NCBI GenBank assembly: GCA_963665495.1
Contig: OY762289.1
Coordinates: 3,038,001 to 3,102,000, forward strand
DNA from: G963665495 sp963665495
GTDB taxonomy: Bacteria > Desulfobacterota > Desulfovibrionia > Desulfovibrionales > Desulfovibrionaceae
DNA length: 64,000 nt
Direction: 5' to 3'
Positions 37,485 through 47,181 of this stretch are shown one piece after another. Within the stretch, counting starts at the first letter, position 1, and the number at the start of each line of letters is the position of its first letter. Under the pieces are notes generated by a model. The model had not been told where the DNA came from. It searched no databases and saw only the letters and a program-made list of their open reading frames with translations. The position numbers were made by a program, and so were the translations under genes.

Positions 37485-38331
37485 GCTCATTCCTTTTTTG
37501 TACCCGGCACCTGCTAAAATCATTAAGGAACACAACCCGCTGTTTCAAAAGCCACGAGACTCGGCCAAGGGCTGCAAATTCCTTCGGGAAACATGTTTGC
37601 ATTTTTATTGCAGGAAAAGGACCGTCTGAGGGGCTGCAACGCCCCGGATGCCGGACCGCACCTGCAGCTACTACCGCAAACCTTGCCGGGGCTGCTTGCG
37701 GATTCTGCTGGAGACCGGACCAAGACACTGAACGATTCCCAGCATGTTCAAAATCGCAATACATGTTAAAAAATAGAATGCGAGTTTACGTCTTTTGTTT
37801 AATTTATAAACAGCAACTCGTTCAAAGTCAATAAAAAGCTTATAAACGTGACACAACTTTTTGGCTTGGAATTTGCTTTATCTTAATTTGTAAGATTAAA
37901 AACTAGAGCAGCAAAAAATAAATCTGTAGTGTAAGCAGCCACAATACAGATAATGGAAACTTTTGCGCGAAAAACACCAATACAACGTACGAATTTGAGC
38001 CTTATTATTTATAATTATAGATTTTTTACAATTTTTAATTTTTTTTAATTTTTCAGAGCGATTCTACTCAATGCATTTTTTGGGCTTGCTTACAATATCA
38101 TATTGTTATGACTACAAAATAATATAAATTTTAAGAATAGTAAGGTTAGACTTACAGTGGAATATAAAAAATCCACAACATTCTTATTATAAAAATATAG
38201 TTTACTGAACTGTCTGAAAAACTTCTCAATATGTGTTCCACCTAAAATAGTAGGTAGTGATTATACAAAAGTACAGAATCTGGCTTGAAAACTTTTGAAA
38301 CACCATCAACAGAATCAGGAGGAGACGCACA
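37485..38331. other. 847-base divergent spacer between the activator and iron alcohol dehydrogenase
   Basis: No gene is seen. The right half is very AT-rich. It holds the sigma-54 promoter at 37862-37877, a palindrome GTTTAATTTATAAAC at 37797-37811 upstream of it, and a leader of about 440 bases. CAGCAAAAAAT at 37909-37919 in that leader is repeated in the leader of the moeA-like/mop operon. Confidence 0.55.
37862..37877 (+). promoter_or_regulatory. Sigma-54 promoter, TGGCTTGGAATTTGCT
   Basis: GG and GC are exactly 10 bases apart and both hexamers are close to consensus. It faces the iron alcohol dehydrogenase at 38332 and lies 378 bases upstream of the divergent activator gene. Confidence 0.75.
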
Positions 38332-39483
38332 ATGGCTATCACAACGTACACCCAAACCAACCCGACAGTTTTTGGAACCGGTGCCGTATCCGTTGTAGGC
38401 GAAAAAGCAAAAGAGCTGGGCAGTTCAAAAGTATTGCTGGTGACGGACCCCGGTTTGCTGGCCACGGATGTACCCGGCAAGGTCCAAAAACTTCTGGAAG
38501 ATGAGGGACTAGAAGTCGTTGTATTCTCGGACATTTCTCCGGACCCCAAGGATCACGAAATTGAGGCGGGCGGCAAATTTGCCGTGGAACAGAAGATCGA
38601 CGGCATCGTTGCCGTTGGTGGTGGAAGTGTGCTGGACGCTGCCAAGGGCATTAACCTCCTGACCACTAATCCCGCCCCCATCTCTCAGTACTATGGAAGC
38701 TGGGACTACAAAAAGCCCTCTCCCCTGATCTGCATTCCGACCACTGCCGGAACGGGAAGTGAAAACACCATTTACTCCGTTATCACCGATTCCAAGACCG
38801 GCGCCAAAAAAGTCTGCCTGACCACTGCCTCTCTGGCCATTTGCGACCCCGAGCTGACCTACTCGCTTCCCAAGCATCTGACAGCATCAACAGGTCTGGA
38901 CGCGTTCGCCCATGCGGCCGAATCTCTGACCTGCAATATTCCCAACCCCAAATCGGACCTGTTCGACATTGAAGCCATCAAACTGATCATCAAATGGCTG
39001 CCCATCGCAGTTTTCGAACCTACCAACAAAGAAGCACGTCAAAACATGATGCTGGCCTCCAACTTCGCAGGAATGGGCTTTACCGACACCTGCTGCCATC
39101 TGGGACACGCCTTTTCCCAGTGCATGGGCGCCAAGTTTCATGTTGCCCACGGCATTTCCTGCGCCTGGGCCCTCCCGGAAGTCATGCGCTACAGCGCACA
39201 GGCCGTTCCGGACAGAGTCAAAAAGGTAGCCGAAGCCTTGGGACTCGAAATGAAAGACAACATCACCAATGAAGAACTGGGCGATCTGGTAGCAGACAGC
39301 ATCCGCGATTTCATGCGCAAACTCGAAGTGAAATCCATCAAAGACTACGGATTCTCCCGTGAAGATACCGTGGGCATTTACGATATGGTTGTCGAAGACA
39401 ATTGCTTCCCCTTCATCCCCTCCGAACTCAATGAAAACGGCGTAAAAGAGTTCCTGGGCAGAGTATACGATACGTACCAATAA
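38332..39483 (+). CDS. Iron-containing alcohol dehydrogenase (copy 1)
   Basis: The 383-aa group III dehydrogenase interconverts an alcohol and aldehyde with NAD(H). NAD-binding GGGSVLDAAKG lies at 97-107 and the iron ligands are D190, H194, H259 and H273. CAGGAGGAG precedes the ATG. Its sigma-54 promoter and divergent activator suggest induction by an alcohol or a metabolite. The aldehyde product could be handled by the AOR or MOP enzymes of this window. It is monocistronic, ending at a terminator at 39566. Confidence 0.93.
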   Translation: MAITTYTQTNPTVFGTGAVSVVGEKAKELGSSKVLLVTDPGLLATDVPGKVQKLLEDEGLEVVVFSDISPDPKDHEIEAGGKFAVEQKIDGIVAVGGGSVLDAAKGINLLTTNPAPISQYYGSWDYKKPSPLICIPTTAGTGSENTIYSVITDSKTGAKKVCLTTASLAICDPELTYSLPKHLTASTGLDAFAHAAESLTCNIPNPKSDLFDIEAIKLIIKWLPIAVFEPTNKEARQNMMLASNFAGMGFTDTCCHLGHAFSQCMGAKFHVAHGISCAWALPEVMRYSAQAVPDRVKKVAEALGLEMKDNITNEELGDLVADSIRDFMRKLEVKSIKDYGFSREDTVGIYDMVVEDNCFPFIPSELNENGVKEFLGRVYDTYQ

Positions 39484-39565
39484 GTCATAGAGACGCTGCT
39501 CGCGGTTTATTCAGGCACACAACACCGCGCGCATCGATTTGACATGAGACACTGGGTTCTTTGGA

Positions 39566-39595
39566 ATCGGGGGTTGGGATATCTCAACCCCCGAT
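39566..39595 (+). terminator. Terminator after iron alcohol dehydrogenase
   Basis: An 11-bp perfect stem (ATCGGGGGTTG with CAACCCCCGAT) is followed by AATGGATAGTTTTG. It separates the dehydrogenase from the outer-membrane protein gene. Confidence 0.65.
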
Positions 39596-39631
39596 AATGG
39601 ATAGTTTTGTCCAGACAATATAGAATATCCT

Positions 39632-40501
39632 ATGGAGCGTATTGTGAAAACCCTACTTTATGCCATTTCCTTTTGCGCCATTCTGCTGCTGCCCTTCAAT
39701 GCCTTCGCCAACAACGCGCGGGACTACATCCCCCTGGATCCGGGTCATTTTTTCATGGCCTTTTACTATGAACATGCTTTTGGCAACGATTATTACGCCA
39801 AAGGCAAAAAGGAAAACATCTCTACGGACCTGGTCTCCAACGTCGGCCTGATCAGACCCGTATACTTCACGCAAATCGGCCCGTTCACCATCGACCCGCA
39901 GTTCATTCTGCCGGTTGGAGAAGCCAGCCTTATCGACTCGCAGTCCTCTGGAATCGGCGACCTGACTCTGGCCGCCACCATCTGGTTCATTAACGACAAA
40001 GAAAACAAGTTCATTTTCGCCTACACACCGTACTTCACACTGCCTACAGGACAATACGACAGCACCAATGCCGTCAACCTGGGTGGCAACCGTTTCACCA
40101 CCAAGCAGGAAATGACCGTGGCCAAGGGCTTTGGCGAGAATGCCTGGCTCGAACTCACCGTGAACTGCGAATTCTACTTCAATAACGAAGACGTTCTTAA
40201 CGCCTACGGCGAAAAATCCACCATGTCTCAGGATCCGAGCGTCGGCGGTGAAGCGCACTTCAGCTACAGTTTCACAAAGCAATTCTTTGGTTCCGCTGAC
40301 TATTTCTACAGATACGCCGGTGAAACAACCGTAGACGGCGTTTCAATGAATGATTGGGACAGCCGGCACACAGTGGGCGTTTCCTTCGGATACATGCTCA
40401 CGGATACCACGCAATTGCTGACCTACTTTAAAACGGATGCCGCCCTCTATAACGGCATCAGAACAAGCACCCTTGGTTTGCGCCTGGCCTTCATTTTCTA
40501 G
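39632..40501 (+). CDS. Outer-membrane channel of the phenol MetA-degradation (transporter) family
   Basis: The 289-aa exported protein has a signal peptide ending AFA near residue 26 and alternating beta-strand patterns typical of a small barrel. Motifs such as DLTLAATIWFI, FAYTPYFTLPTGQYD and the terminal LGLRLAFIF with C-terminal phenylalanine fit outer-membrane insertion. Family members are linked to uptake of small alcohols or aromatics. Its position between an alcohol dehydrogenase and an aquaglyceroporin suggests it lets a small alcohol cross the outer membrane. Confidence 0.8.
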   Translation: MERIVKTLLYAISFCAILLLPFNAFANNARDYIPLDPGHFFMAFYYEHAFGNDYYAKGKKENISTDLVSNVGLIRPVYFTQIGPFTIDPQFILPVGEASLIDSQSSGIGDLTLAATIWFINDKENKFIFAYTPYFTLPTGQYDSTNAVNLGGNRFTTKQEMTVAKGFGENAWLELTVNCEFYFNNEDVLNAYGEKSTMSQDPSVGGEAHFSYSFTKQFFGSADYFYRYAGETTVDGVSMNDWDSRHTVGVSFGYMLTDTTQLLTYFKTDAALYNGIRTSTLGLRLAFIF

Positions 40502-40689
40502 TGCGGGCCCATGCATCGGCAATCCGTCCCGGCGCCGCAAGAGCAGGCAGGGAGTGCAGCAGGAGGCCTTGGGAAGCCACGCCTGCTGCGCAGATGAAAA
40601 GTCCTGCGCGTTTGGGAAACAAGTCGGTTCGAACAGTCAAACCATGAGGAAATGAATTATTCGTGGTTCATTTCGAGGAGGAACTCGTA

Positions 40690-41517
40690 ATGTCGAATTC
40701 TTTGATGAAAAAATTGCTGGGTGAATTTATCGGGGGCTGGATCACAGCTTTTCTGGGATTGATGTGTCTTGCGGTGGCCATCACCACCGGAGGTTACGGA
40801 TTGGGCGCGGCCAGCGTGATTTTCGCCATGGCCATCACTTTCGCGATCTATCTCACCGCAGCCGTGGGCGGCTGCCATATCAACCCGGCCGTAACGCTGG
40901 CATTGTCCTTGTACGGAGGTTTTCCGAAAAAGGACGTCATCCCTTACTGGATCGCTCAGATTCTCGGCTGGGGCATGGGAGCGTTATTCCTGTATTACCT
41001 CTGCGGCGGCATGATCACCAGTTGGGAAGCGGCCAATAACATCGTACGCGGCACCATGGAATCCCAGAAATCGGCTATGATCTTCAACTGTTACGCGCCG
41101 CATCCGCTTTTCGCAGCAGCTCTAAACTGGGATGCCGGCGTTATGCCCGTATTCAAGGCCATCATGAGCGAAATGTTCGCCACCATGTTTCTGGTTGTCA
41201 TGCTTTTCGCTTGTATTGATCCCAAAAACGCCTTCAAGCCTTCTCTGCCCATTTTCGCCATCATCATCGGCGCCGTGGTGGGTTACATCATCGCGGTATT
41301 CAGCCCGGCAACCATGGCCGGCATCAACCCCGCCCGAGATCTCGGTCCGCGTATTGTCACCTGGATGCTCGGCTGGGGGCAGGCGTCCTTTCCCGGTCCG
41401 GCAAGCGGCGTGGGCGGCCCCTGGTACATCTGGACCGTAGGCCCCCTGCTCGGCGGCGTCGTCGGCGGAGCGCTCTGGAAATACATTATCCTCCCGTGCA
41501 TACCCGCTCAGGAGTAA
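40690..41517 (+). CDS. MIP family aquaglyceroporin
   Basis: The 275-aa inner-membrane channel has two NPA boxes, HINPAVT and INPARDLGPR; the D after NPAR is a mark of glycerol-type facilitators. Six hydrophobic segments are visible. ATG 40690 follows GAGGAGGAAC; an in-frame ATG 27 bases earlier is less well placed. With the outer-membrane channel and alcohol dehydrogenase it suggests passive entry of glycerol, ethanol or a diol. It is somewhat longer than minimal aquaporins owing to a loop near residues 110-145. Confidence 0.9.
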   Translation: MSNSLMKKLLGEFIGGWITAFLGLMCLAVAITTGGYGLGAASVIFAMAITFAIYLTAAVGGCHINPAVTLALSLYGGFPKKDVIPYWIAQILGWGMGALFLYYLCGGMITSWEAANNIVRGTMESQKSAMIFNCYAPHPLFAAALNWDAGVMPVFKAIMSEMFATMFLVVMLFACIDPKNAFKPSLPIFAIIIGAVVGYIIAVFSPATMAGINPARDLGPRIVTWMLGWGQASFPGPASGVGGPWYIWTVGPLLGGVVGGALWKYIILPCIPAQE

Positions 41518-41557
41518 ACAAATACTTCCGCAACGCTAATCCATTCCGTAGCAACCT

Positions 41558-41586
41558 GCGACAGGGCCGGTAACCGGCCCTGTCGC
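41558..41586 (+). terminator. Terminator of the aquaglyceroporin gene
   Basis: A perfect 13-bp GC-rich stem (GCGACAGGGCCGG with CCGGCCCTGTCGC) closes a three-base TAA loop. A pyrimidine-rich stretch follows after about 12 bases. Confidence 0.7.
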
Positions 41587-41924
41587 CACCCAAAACACTC
41601 TTTTGCTTTCCCTCTTTCTCATGCCGGTTCACAGGAAAGCGACACAAAAAATTATTCCGGCTAAAAACAAGAAACATTTAAACAAATTAACTATATAGCA
41701 AATTGGATATTTTTCTTATTTTATGCAACTCTTATCCTGCCGGACAAAAAGAAAGGAGCCAGTCCGGCCCAATTAAGAATAGTTGAATTTCTCAACAACC
41801 CGGAACGTTAAAAATAAAAACAATTGTCGTAAATAAAGACAAAAACACACGAAGAACTGTTTATTTTCTTAACTGTTTTTTCTCAATCAGAAAAAGAACC
41901 GCGGCACCCCGTAAAACTCAAATT

Positions 41925-41940
41925 TGGCGTGTTATTTGCT
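41925..41940 (+). promoter_or_regulatory. Sigma-54 promoter of the citrate lyase operon, TGGCGTGTTATTTGCT
   Basis: GG (41926-41927) and GC (41938-41939) are 10 bases apart. It ends 43 bases before the citX start, so the leader would be short. It implies activator-dependent control of citrate fermentation. Confidence 0.7.
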
Positions 41941-41982
41941 TTTTTTTATCACCGACACCTTAAAACGGATTGAGCTGTGATC

Positions 41983-42645
41983 ATGACTACTCCTGAAGCA
42001 ATACTACAAAGCAAAGAAGATCGGGCTGTGCGCCAGACAAAATGGATCGAAAATTACAGGAATACGCTTATATCATTCACGCTCAATATACCTGGCATAT
42101 GTAAACAATCTGAAAACTATGAATTTGCACATGAAGTCGGCACAAAAATTATCATGAAAACCTTTCCTGTAATAAAAGTTAAAAAAATACATCTTCCCAC
42201 AGGAAGCGAAGCTTTATTTTCTATTCCTTATGATGCAAAAAAAACAAAAAAAATTTCACTTAAAATTGAAGAACTGCATCCTCTTGGCCGTCTTTTTGAT
42301 ATTGATGTAATCAGTAAGAATGGAAAAAAAATTTCACGTATCAATTTTGGATACCATGAAAGAAAATGTTACTTATGTGAAGACAAAGCTGCTTTCTGTG
42401 CAAGATCACAGAAGCATTCCCTAGAGCAACTTACAGATAGAATTGAAACCATTATTTCTGAATATAAAACTAATCCCAACGATTCAGTTGATACTATTCT
42501 TTCTGAAGCTCAGATACAGGTTCCTCCTAAAATCTCCAGCCTATGGCCTGCCATAAACAACTATAGCGGGTCTCCATACAAAACCAATGACTCTGCCATT
42601 ACCCAAACTCATATCATACAGAGAATAGTAAAGGACGCGATATGA
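41983..42645 (+). CDS. citX: CitX, apo-citrate lyase phosphoribosyl-dephospho-CoA transferase
   Basis: The 220-aa protein attaches the phosphoribosyl-dephospho-CoA group to the citrate lyase acyl carrier protein. The diagnostic HPLGRLFDIDV lies near residues 98-108 and RKCYLCEDKAAFCARSQKH near 127-145. It is more AT-rich than its neighbours. It heads the operon and overlaps citD by four bases (ATGA). A GTG two codons upstream is an alternative start. It is unusual that citG is not adjacent but at the far end of the operon. Confidence 0.88.
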   Translation: MTTPEAILQSKEDRAVRQTKWIENYRNTLISFTLNIPGICKQSENYEFAHEVGTKIIMKTFPVIKVKKIHLPTGSEALFSIPYDAKKTKKISLKIEELHPLGRLFDIDVISKNGKKISRINFGYHERKCYLCEDKAAFCARSQKHSLEQLTDRIETIISEYKTNPNDSVDTILSEAQIQVPPKISSLWPAINNYSGSPYKTNDSAITQTHIIQRIVKDAI

Positions 42646-42905
42646 AGATAGAACATAAAGCAATAGCCGGTTCCCTGGAGTCATGCGATTGTCTTATTGT
42701 CGTAAGTCCGGATGATATCCTGCAAATTCATTTGGAGAGCAGCGTCAAACAGCGCTTCGGCAAACACATTCGCTCTCTTGTTGAAAATATCCTCAAGGAA
42801 CTGGAAGTGGATAAAGGCTCTGTTTCCATTACGGACCAGGGAGCTCTTGATTACTGCATTCGAGCAAGACTCATTACTGCCATCGAACGGGGGAGTGTAT
42901 GTTAG
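42642..42905 (+). CDS. citD: CitD, citrate lyase acyl carrier protein (gamma subunit)
   Basis: The 87-aa carrier bears the prosthetic group on a serine near the N-terminus (GSLESCD, about residue 14). Length and LxxDKG-type C-terminal features match CitD. It overlaps citX and citE at either end. Confidence 0.92.
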   Translation: MKIEHKAIAGSLESCDCLIVVSPDDILQIHLESSVKQRFGKHIRSLVENILKELEVDKGSVSITDQGALDYCIRARLITAIERGSVC

Positions 42906-43738
42906 GTTTGTGCAGTCTGTTTATTCCTGCATCATCGCCGCGCATGATCAATGCCGGTCTTTCGCTCCAGCCAGATTCGCTGATCTTCGATCTTGAAGAC
43001 GCGGTACATCCGGATGAAAAGGATGCGGCCCGGTCTCTTCTACAACAGGCCCTGCCCCTGTTTTCCGAGCAAAACGTTGCAGTCCGGATAAATTGTTCCG
43101 AAGGATGCTGGCGGGAGGACCTGGAACTGGTCAAAAACCACGACGTTAAAATGATCGTGGTTCCCAAAGCCCAGGCCGACTTTCTGGAAGAAATACATAT
43201 CCTGCTGGACTCCTGGAATTGTTCAACCAAAATTGCGGCGCTGATTGAATCCGCTTCCTCGCTGGAAAATCTGGAAAAAATCATCCTCTCCACGCCAAGG
43301 GTTTTTGCCCTGCTGCTCGGAGCGGAGGACTATTGCCTGGACATGGGCATCGAACGATCCGTATCCGGAGAAGAAATTCTCTATGCCCGCTCCCGGGTCT
43401 GTAACAAGGCCCATGCCTTTGGTCTTGAAGCACTGGATACGCCCTTTGTCGGAATAGCCGACAACGAGGCTCTCCAACAGGATGCAGCCCTTGCCAAACG
43501 TTTGGGATTTACAGGCAAACTTTCCATCAATCCCCACCAGATACACATCATCCAACAGACTTTTCGCCCGACCGAAGAAGAAATTACCTGGGCCAAACGC
43601 GTGATAGAGCTGGTGTCCGATCCTGCAAACAAAGCAAAAGGCGCAATATCACTGGACAATAAAATGATTGATTTGCCGATTATCAAGCGGGCGGAAAAAA
43701 CCTTGGCTTTGCATGCCGCCCAGGGAGGCAACATATGA
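42899..43738 (+). CDS. citE: CitE, citrate lyase beta subunit (citryl-ACP lyase)
   Basis: The 279-aa TIM-barrel protein cleaves citryl-ACP to oxaloacetate and acetyl-ACP. LFIPASSPRM, DSLIFDLEDAVHPDEKD and the metal-site acidic residues in LIESASSL and LLGAEDY are present. It starts seven bases inside citD after GGGGGAG. It is encoded with its alpha and gamma partners, which separates it from stand-alone CitE-like lyases. Confidence 0.93.
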   Translation: MLGLCSLFIPASSPRMINAGLSLQPDSLIFDLEDAVHPDEKDAARSLLQQALPLFSEQNVAVRINCSEGCWREDLELVKNHDVKMIVVPKAQADFLEEIHILLDSWNCSTKIAALIESASSLENLEKIILSTPRVFALLLGAEDYCLDMGIERSVSGEEILYARSRVCNKAHAFGLEALDTPFVGIADNEALQQDAALAKRLGFTGKLSINPHQIHIIQQTFRPTEEEITWAKRVIELVSDPANKAKGAISLDNKMIDLPIIKRAEKTLALHAAQGGNI

Positions 43739-45279
43739 AAAACAGCATCCTCCGCGAAATTCCCGACACGCTTTTACGCGATCTCAACAGTACGCTCTTT
43801 CAGGGAGCTTTTGCCACCCGCGGCCGCCAGGTACGTACCTCTGTAAAATGCAAAGCCCTTTATCCGGGAGAAAGCAAACTTCTGGATACCATTGAGCAGG
43901 CCATTGCCGCCTCAGGTCTGGCCGACGGGATGACGATATCCTTTCATCATCACCTGCGTAATGGCGACCTGGTCGTCCGCCAGGTTCTGGAAGCCATCGA
44001 CCGGGCAGGAATCAGCGGGCTGACCATTGCGGCTTCAGGTCTGTTCGACTGCCACAGCTTTCTCGAAGACTACGTACGCCGGGGCGTTGTTGAACGCATT
44101 GAAGCCAATTACATCACCGGCGGGCTTGCCAAAAGCATCAGCAACGGACTGCTCCGGCATCCGGTCGTCATGCGGACGCACGGCGGACGCGATCGGGCTC
44201 TCGAGTCCGGCGACCTGAAGGTCGATGTGGCCTTTATCGCCACTCCCAGCGCGGATACTTACGGCAACCTCAATGCCATCAACGGCCCCTCAGCTTTCGG
44301 TTCGTTCGGCTATGCCACCTCGGATGCGCGCTACGCATCCTGTTCCATCGCCATTACCGACAATCTGCTGCCCTACCCCTTGCAAAGCGTTTCCATAGAC
44401 CAGGGGCTGATCGACTATGTCGTCAAGGTGGACCGTATCGGCAATCCGGAGGAAATCGTTTCCGGCACCACGCGCATAACCCGTGATCCCATCGGCAGAC
44501 GCATCGCCAGGATGACAGCCGAAGCCGTGGCCAACAGCGGCTACTTCAAGGATGGTTTTTCGCTGCAGACCGGCGCCGGAGGGATCTCACTGGCAGTGGC
44601 CAGTTATATCGGCGAACGTATGCGTACCACAGGAATCAAAGGCAGCTTCGGACTCGGTGGCATAACCCAGACCATGGTGGAAATGCTGCAGGGCGGTCTG
44701 TTCGAAATGCTCCTGGATACGCAGTGCTTTGACCTGGGCGCGGTGGAATCCTTGCGCAATGACCCCCGCCACCGGGAAATCACCTGCTCCACTTACAGCA
44801 ACCCGCACACCAAAGGCGCTGTGGTCAATATGCTGGACGTGGTTATCCTGGGCGCCACGGAAATAGATCTGGATTTCAACGTCAATGTGACCACGGGATC
44901 CGACGGCTCGATCATGGGCGGATCCGGAGGCCATGCGGATGCGGCGGCGGGCAGCAAGTTGTGCGTCATCGTCGCGACACTCAACAGGGCCCGTATGCCG
45001 GTGGTTGTCGACCGGGTGGAAACAATCAATACGCCGGGCGAAACCGTCGATGTGCTTGTCACGGACAGAGGCATTGCCGTCAATCCCCTGCGAAAGGAGC
45101 TGGCCGACAAATTCCGCGCTGTGGGATTGCCCGTCCGCTCCATAGAGGAGCTTAAAGACGCGGCAGACCACCTCTGCGGCAAGCCCGAACCTCTCTCCTA
45201 TACGGACAATATCATTGCGGCCATTGAATACCGCGACGGAACGCTGATAGACGTCATCCGCCAGGTGGAGAACGCGTGA
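43735..45279 (+). CDS. citF: CitF, citrate lyase alpha subunit (citrate:acetyl-ACP transferase)
   Basis: The 514-aa CoA-transferase-fold subunit swaps citrate for acetate on the carrier protein. FHHHLRNGD, NGPSAFGSFGYA and VTTGSDGSIMGGSGGHAD are conserved family motifs. Length is typical. It overlaps citE by four bases and abuts citC. Confidence 0.94.
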   Translation: MKNSILREIPDTLLRDLNSTLFQGAFATRGRQVRTSVKCKALYPGESKLLDTIEQAIAASGLADGMTISFHHHLRNGDLVVRQVLEAIDRAGISGLTIAASGLFDCHSFLEDYVRRGVVERIEANYITGGLAKSISNGLLRHPVVMRTHGGRDRALESGDLKVDVAFIATPSADTYGNLNAINGPSAFGSFGYATSDARYASCSIAITDNLLPYPLQSVSIDQGLIDYVVKVDRIGNPEEIVSGTTRITRDPIGRRIARMTAEAVANSGYFKDGFSLQTGAGGISLAVASYIGERMRTTGIKGSFGLGGITQTMVEMLQGGLFEMLLDTQCFDLGAVESLRNDPRHREITCSTYSNPHTKGAVVNMLDVVILGATEIDLDFNVNVTTGSDGSIMGGSGGHADAAAGSKLCVIVATLNRARMPVVVDRVETINTPGETVDVLVTDRGIAVNPLRKELADKFRAVGLPVRSIEELKDAADHLCGKPEPLSYTDNIIAAIEYRDGTLIDVIRQVENA

Positions 45280-46328
45280 TGAACGCTTCCGGGAATGTTG
45301 CAATCCGCTGGAGCAGCGAGGAAGAGGCCGGACAGCTCCAGGAACGCAGGCAACTACTGGAAAGCACTGACCTGGATCCGTCCGACGCCATTCAGGAGGC
45401 TGTTCTTGTTTATGAACAGGACCGCCTGGTGGCCACCGGCGCCTATCTCGGCAGAGTGCTGCGCCAGATTGCGGTCAGCCAGGACAGCCGAAGCCGCGGA
45501 CTGACGGGCGTCATCGTCGAAGCCCTGCGCAAAAGGCTTTTCGAGCATGATGTCCTGTCCCCGCAGGTCTACACCAAACCCGCGCACCAGGCCGTTTTCG
45601 CATCCCTCGGATTTCGTCTTCTGGCCAGTGCGGAAGATGCCGTTTTGATGGAATGCGGTCCCGACGCGCTGGGCGGCTACATCAACGGGCTGCGCCGACA
45701 GGCTTCGCCGGATCCGGGAGATTGCGGCTGCATCGTCATGAACGCCAACCCTTTCACTCTGGGCCACCGCTGGCTGGTGGAGCAGGCGCTTCAACGCTGC
45801 GACAGACTGTATATTATTGTCCTGGAAGAAAATACGACGTTTTTCCCCTATTCCGTACGCAGCGCTCTCGTCCGGCAGGGGACCGCGGATCTTACAAATT
45901 GCATCGTGCTTGGCGGGGGGGAGTATGTCATCTCCACAGCTACTTTTCCCCGCTATTTCATCAAAAAGGCGGACGTGCTTGCCAAAGCTCAAGCTCAGTT
46001 GGATGTCTCTCTGTTTACCAGGCACATCGCTCCGGCGCTGTCGCTCTGCAAGCGCTTTGTCGGCCAGGAACCGGAAGATGAGCTGACGCGCCTGTATAAC
46101 GAAACCATGGCGGAGCTGCTGCCCGGGGCCGGCATCGAATTCTTCGAATTCCCGCGTATTCAGGCGCAAAACCAGGTCATTTCCGCCAGCAAGGTCAGAA
46201 AAGCCTTTCTCCGGGAGGATTGGGAACTGATTCAACGCTATGTGCCTCAAACCACCCTGGCCTATCTGCAAAGCGCCGAGGGAGCACAACTCAAATCCCG
46301 CCATTCTCAGGAACATGTAAATGCCTAA
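45279..46328 (+). CDS. citC: CitC, [citrate (pro-3S)-lyase] ligase
   Basis: The 349-aa enzyme acetylates the citrate lyase prosthetic thiol with ATP and acetate to activate the complex. An N-terminal GNAT-like domain (about 1-140) precedes a nucleotidylyltransferase domain with NANPFTLGHRWLVEQAL near residue 155. The start overlaps the citF stop (TGATG); GTG 45276 is an alternative. It overlaps the next gene by eight bases. Confidence 0.92.
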   Translation: MNASGNVAIRWSSEEEAGQLQERRQLLESTDLDPSDAIQEAVLVYEQDRLVATGAYLGRVLRQIAVSQDSRSRGLTGVIVEALRKRLFEHDVLSPQVYTKPAHQAVFASLGFRLLASAEDAVLMECGPDALGGYINGLRRQASPDPGDCGCIVMNANPFTLGHRWLVEQALQRCDRLYIIVLEENTTFFPYSVRSALVRQGTADLTNCIVLGGGEYVISTATFPRYFIKKADVLAKAQAQLDVSLFTRHIAPALSLCKRFVGQEPEDELTRLYNETMAELLPGAGIEFFEFPRIQAQNQVISASKVRKAFLREDWELIQRYVPQTTLAYLQSAEGAQLKSRHSQEHVNA

Positions 46329-47181
46329 AATACTTCAAGCAACACAAATCGAAGAGACGGTGTTCGAACTCTTCATTCAGGCCAATTACCGCATCGGCAA
46401 CGATATACTGGAAACATTGCGTACCTGTTATGAGAACGAGCCCCTGCCTTCCGCCAGAAGCACGCTGGATCAGCTCATGGCCAGCTATAAAATCGCCGCC
46501 AACGGGGACTACCCCATTTGCCAGGATACCGGCATGGCGGTCCTTTTCGCTCAAGTGGGACAAGATCTGCAGATTTGCGGCGACTTCACCCAGGCCGTCA
46601 ACAACGGCGTACGCCGTGCCTATGCGGAGGGCTATCTGCGGGCTTCGGTGGTAGGAGATCCGCTTTTCGGCAGAAAAAACACCCAGGACAACACTCCCGC
46701 AGTTATTCATACGGAGCTGGTACCCGGCGACAGATTGAAACTAACCGCGGTTCCCAAAGGCTTCGGCAGCGAAAACTGCAGCCGGATGCGGATGTTCGTG
46801 CCATCCCATACGCACGACGACATTCGCGACTTCGTACTGGAAACCGTCAAAGACGCCGGCCCTAATACCTGCCCGCCCTCCATCGTGGGCGTGGGCATCG
46901 GCGGGACGGTGGAAAAAGCCGCCCTGCTTGCAAAACAGGCTTTGACGCGTCCGGTGGGCAGCAGCAATTCGGACCGGAACTACGCGCAGCTGGAGCAGTC
47001 CTGGCTTACGCATATCAACAGGCTGGGCATCGGCCCCGGCGGACTTGGCGGCCGCACAACCGCTCTGGCCGTTCATATCAATTCCTTTCCCACCCACATC
47101 GCGTCCATTCCCGTTGTGGTGAATCTCTGCTGCCATGCGGCGAGACATGCGAGCCGGACGCTTGAGGGAGCAGAATCATGA
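46321..47181 (+). CDS. Class I fumarase / L(+)-tartrate dehydratase alpha subunit
   Basis: The 286-aa [4Fe-4S] hydro-lyase subunit has cluster cysteines in PICQDTGMA, NTCPPSIVGVGIGG and NLCCHAARH. It adds or removes water between fumarate and malate, or turns tartrate into oxaloacetate; the families cannot be separated by eye. Co-transcription with citrate lyase favours a role in carrying oxaloacetate to fumarate after reduction to malate. Tartrate co-fermentation is the alternative. No malate dehydrogenase gene is in the window. Confidence 0.88.
   Translation: MPKILQATQIEETVFELFIQANYRIGNDILETLRTCYENEPLPSARSTLDQLMASYKIAANGDYPICQDTGMAVLFAQVGQDLQICGDFTQAVNNGVRRAYAEGYLRASVVGDPLFGRKNTQDNTPAVIHTELVPGDRLKLTAVPKGFGSENCSRMRMFVPSHTHDDIRDFVLETVKDAGPNTCPPSIVGVGIGGTVEKAALLAKQALTRPVGSSNSDRNYAQLEQSWLTHINRLGIGPGGLGGRTTALAVHINSFPTHIASIPVVVNLCCHAARHASRTLEGAES

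Larger units (their letters stand above)
41518..41982. other. 465-base spacer before the citrate lyase operon
   Basis: It contains the aquaglyceroporin terminator (41558-41586), an AT-rich stretch without genes, and the sigma-54 promoter at 41925-41940. No other feature is supported. Confidence 0.6.
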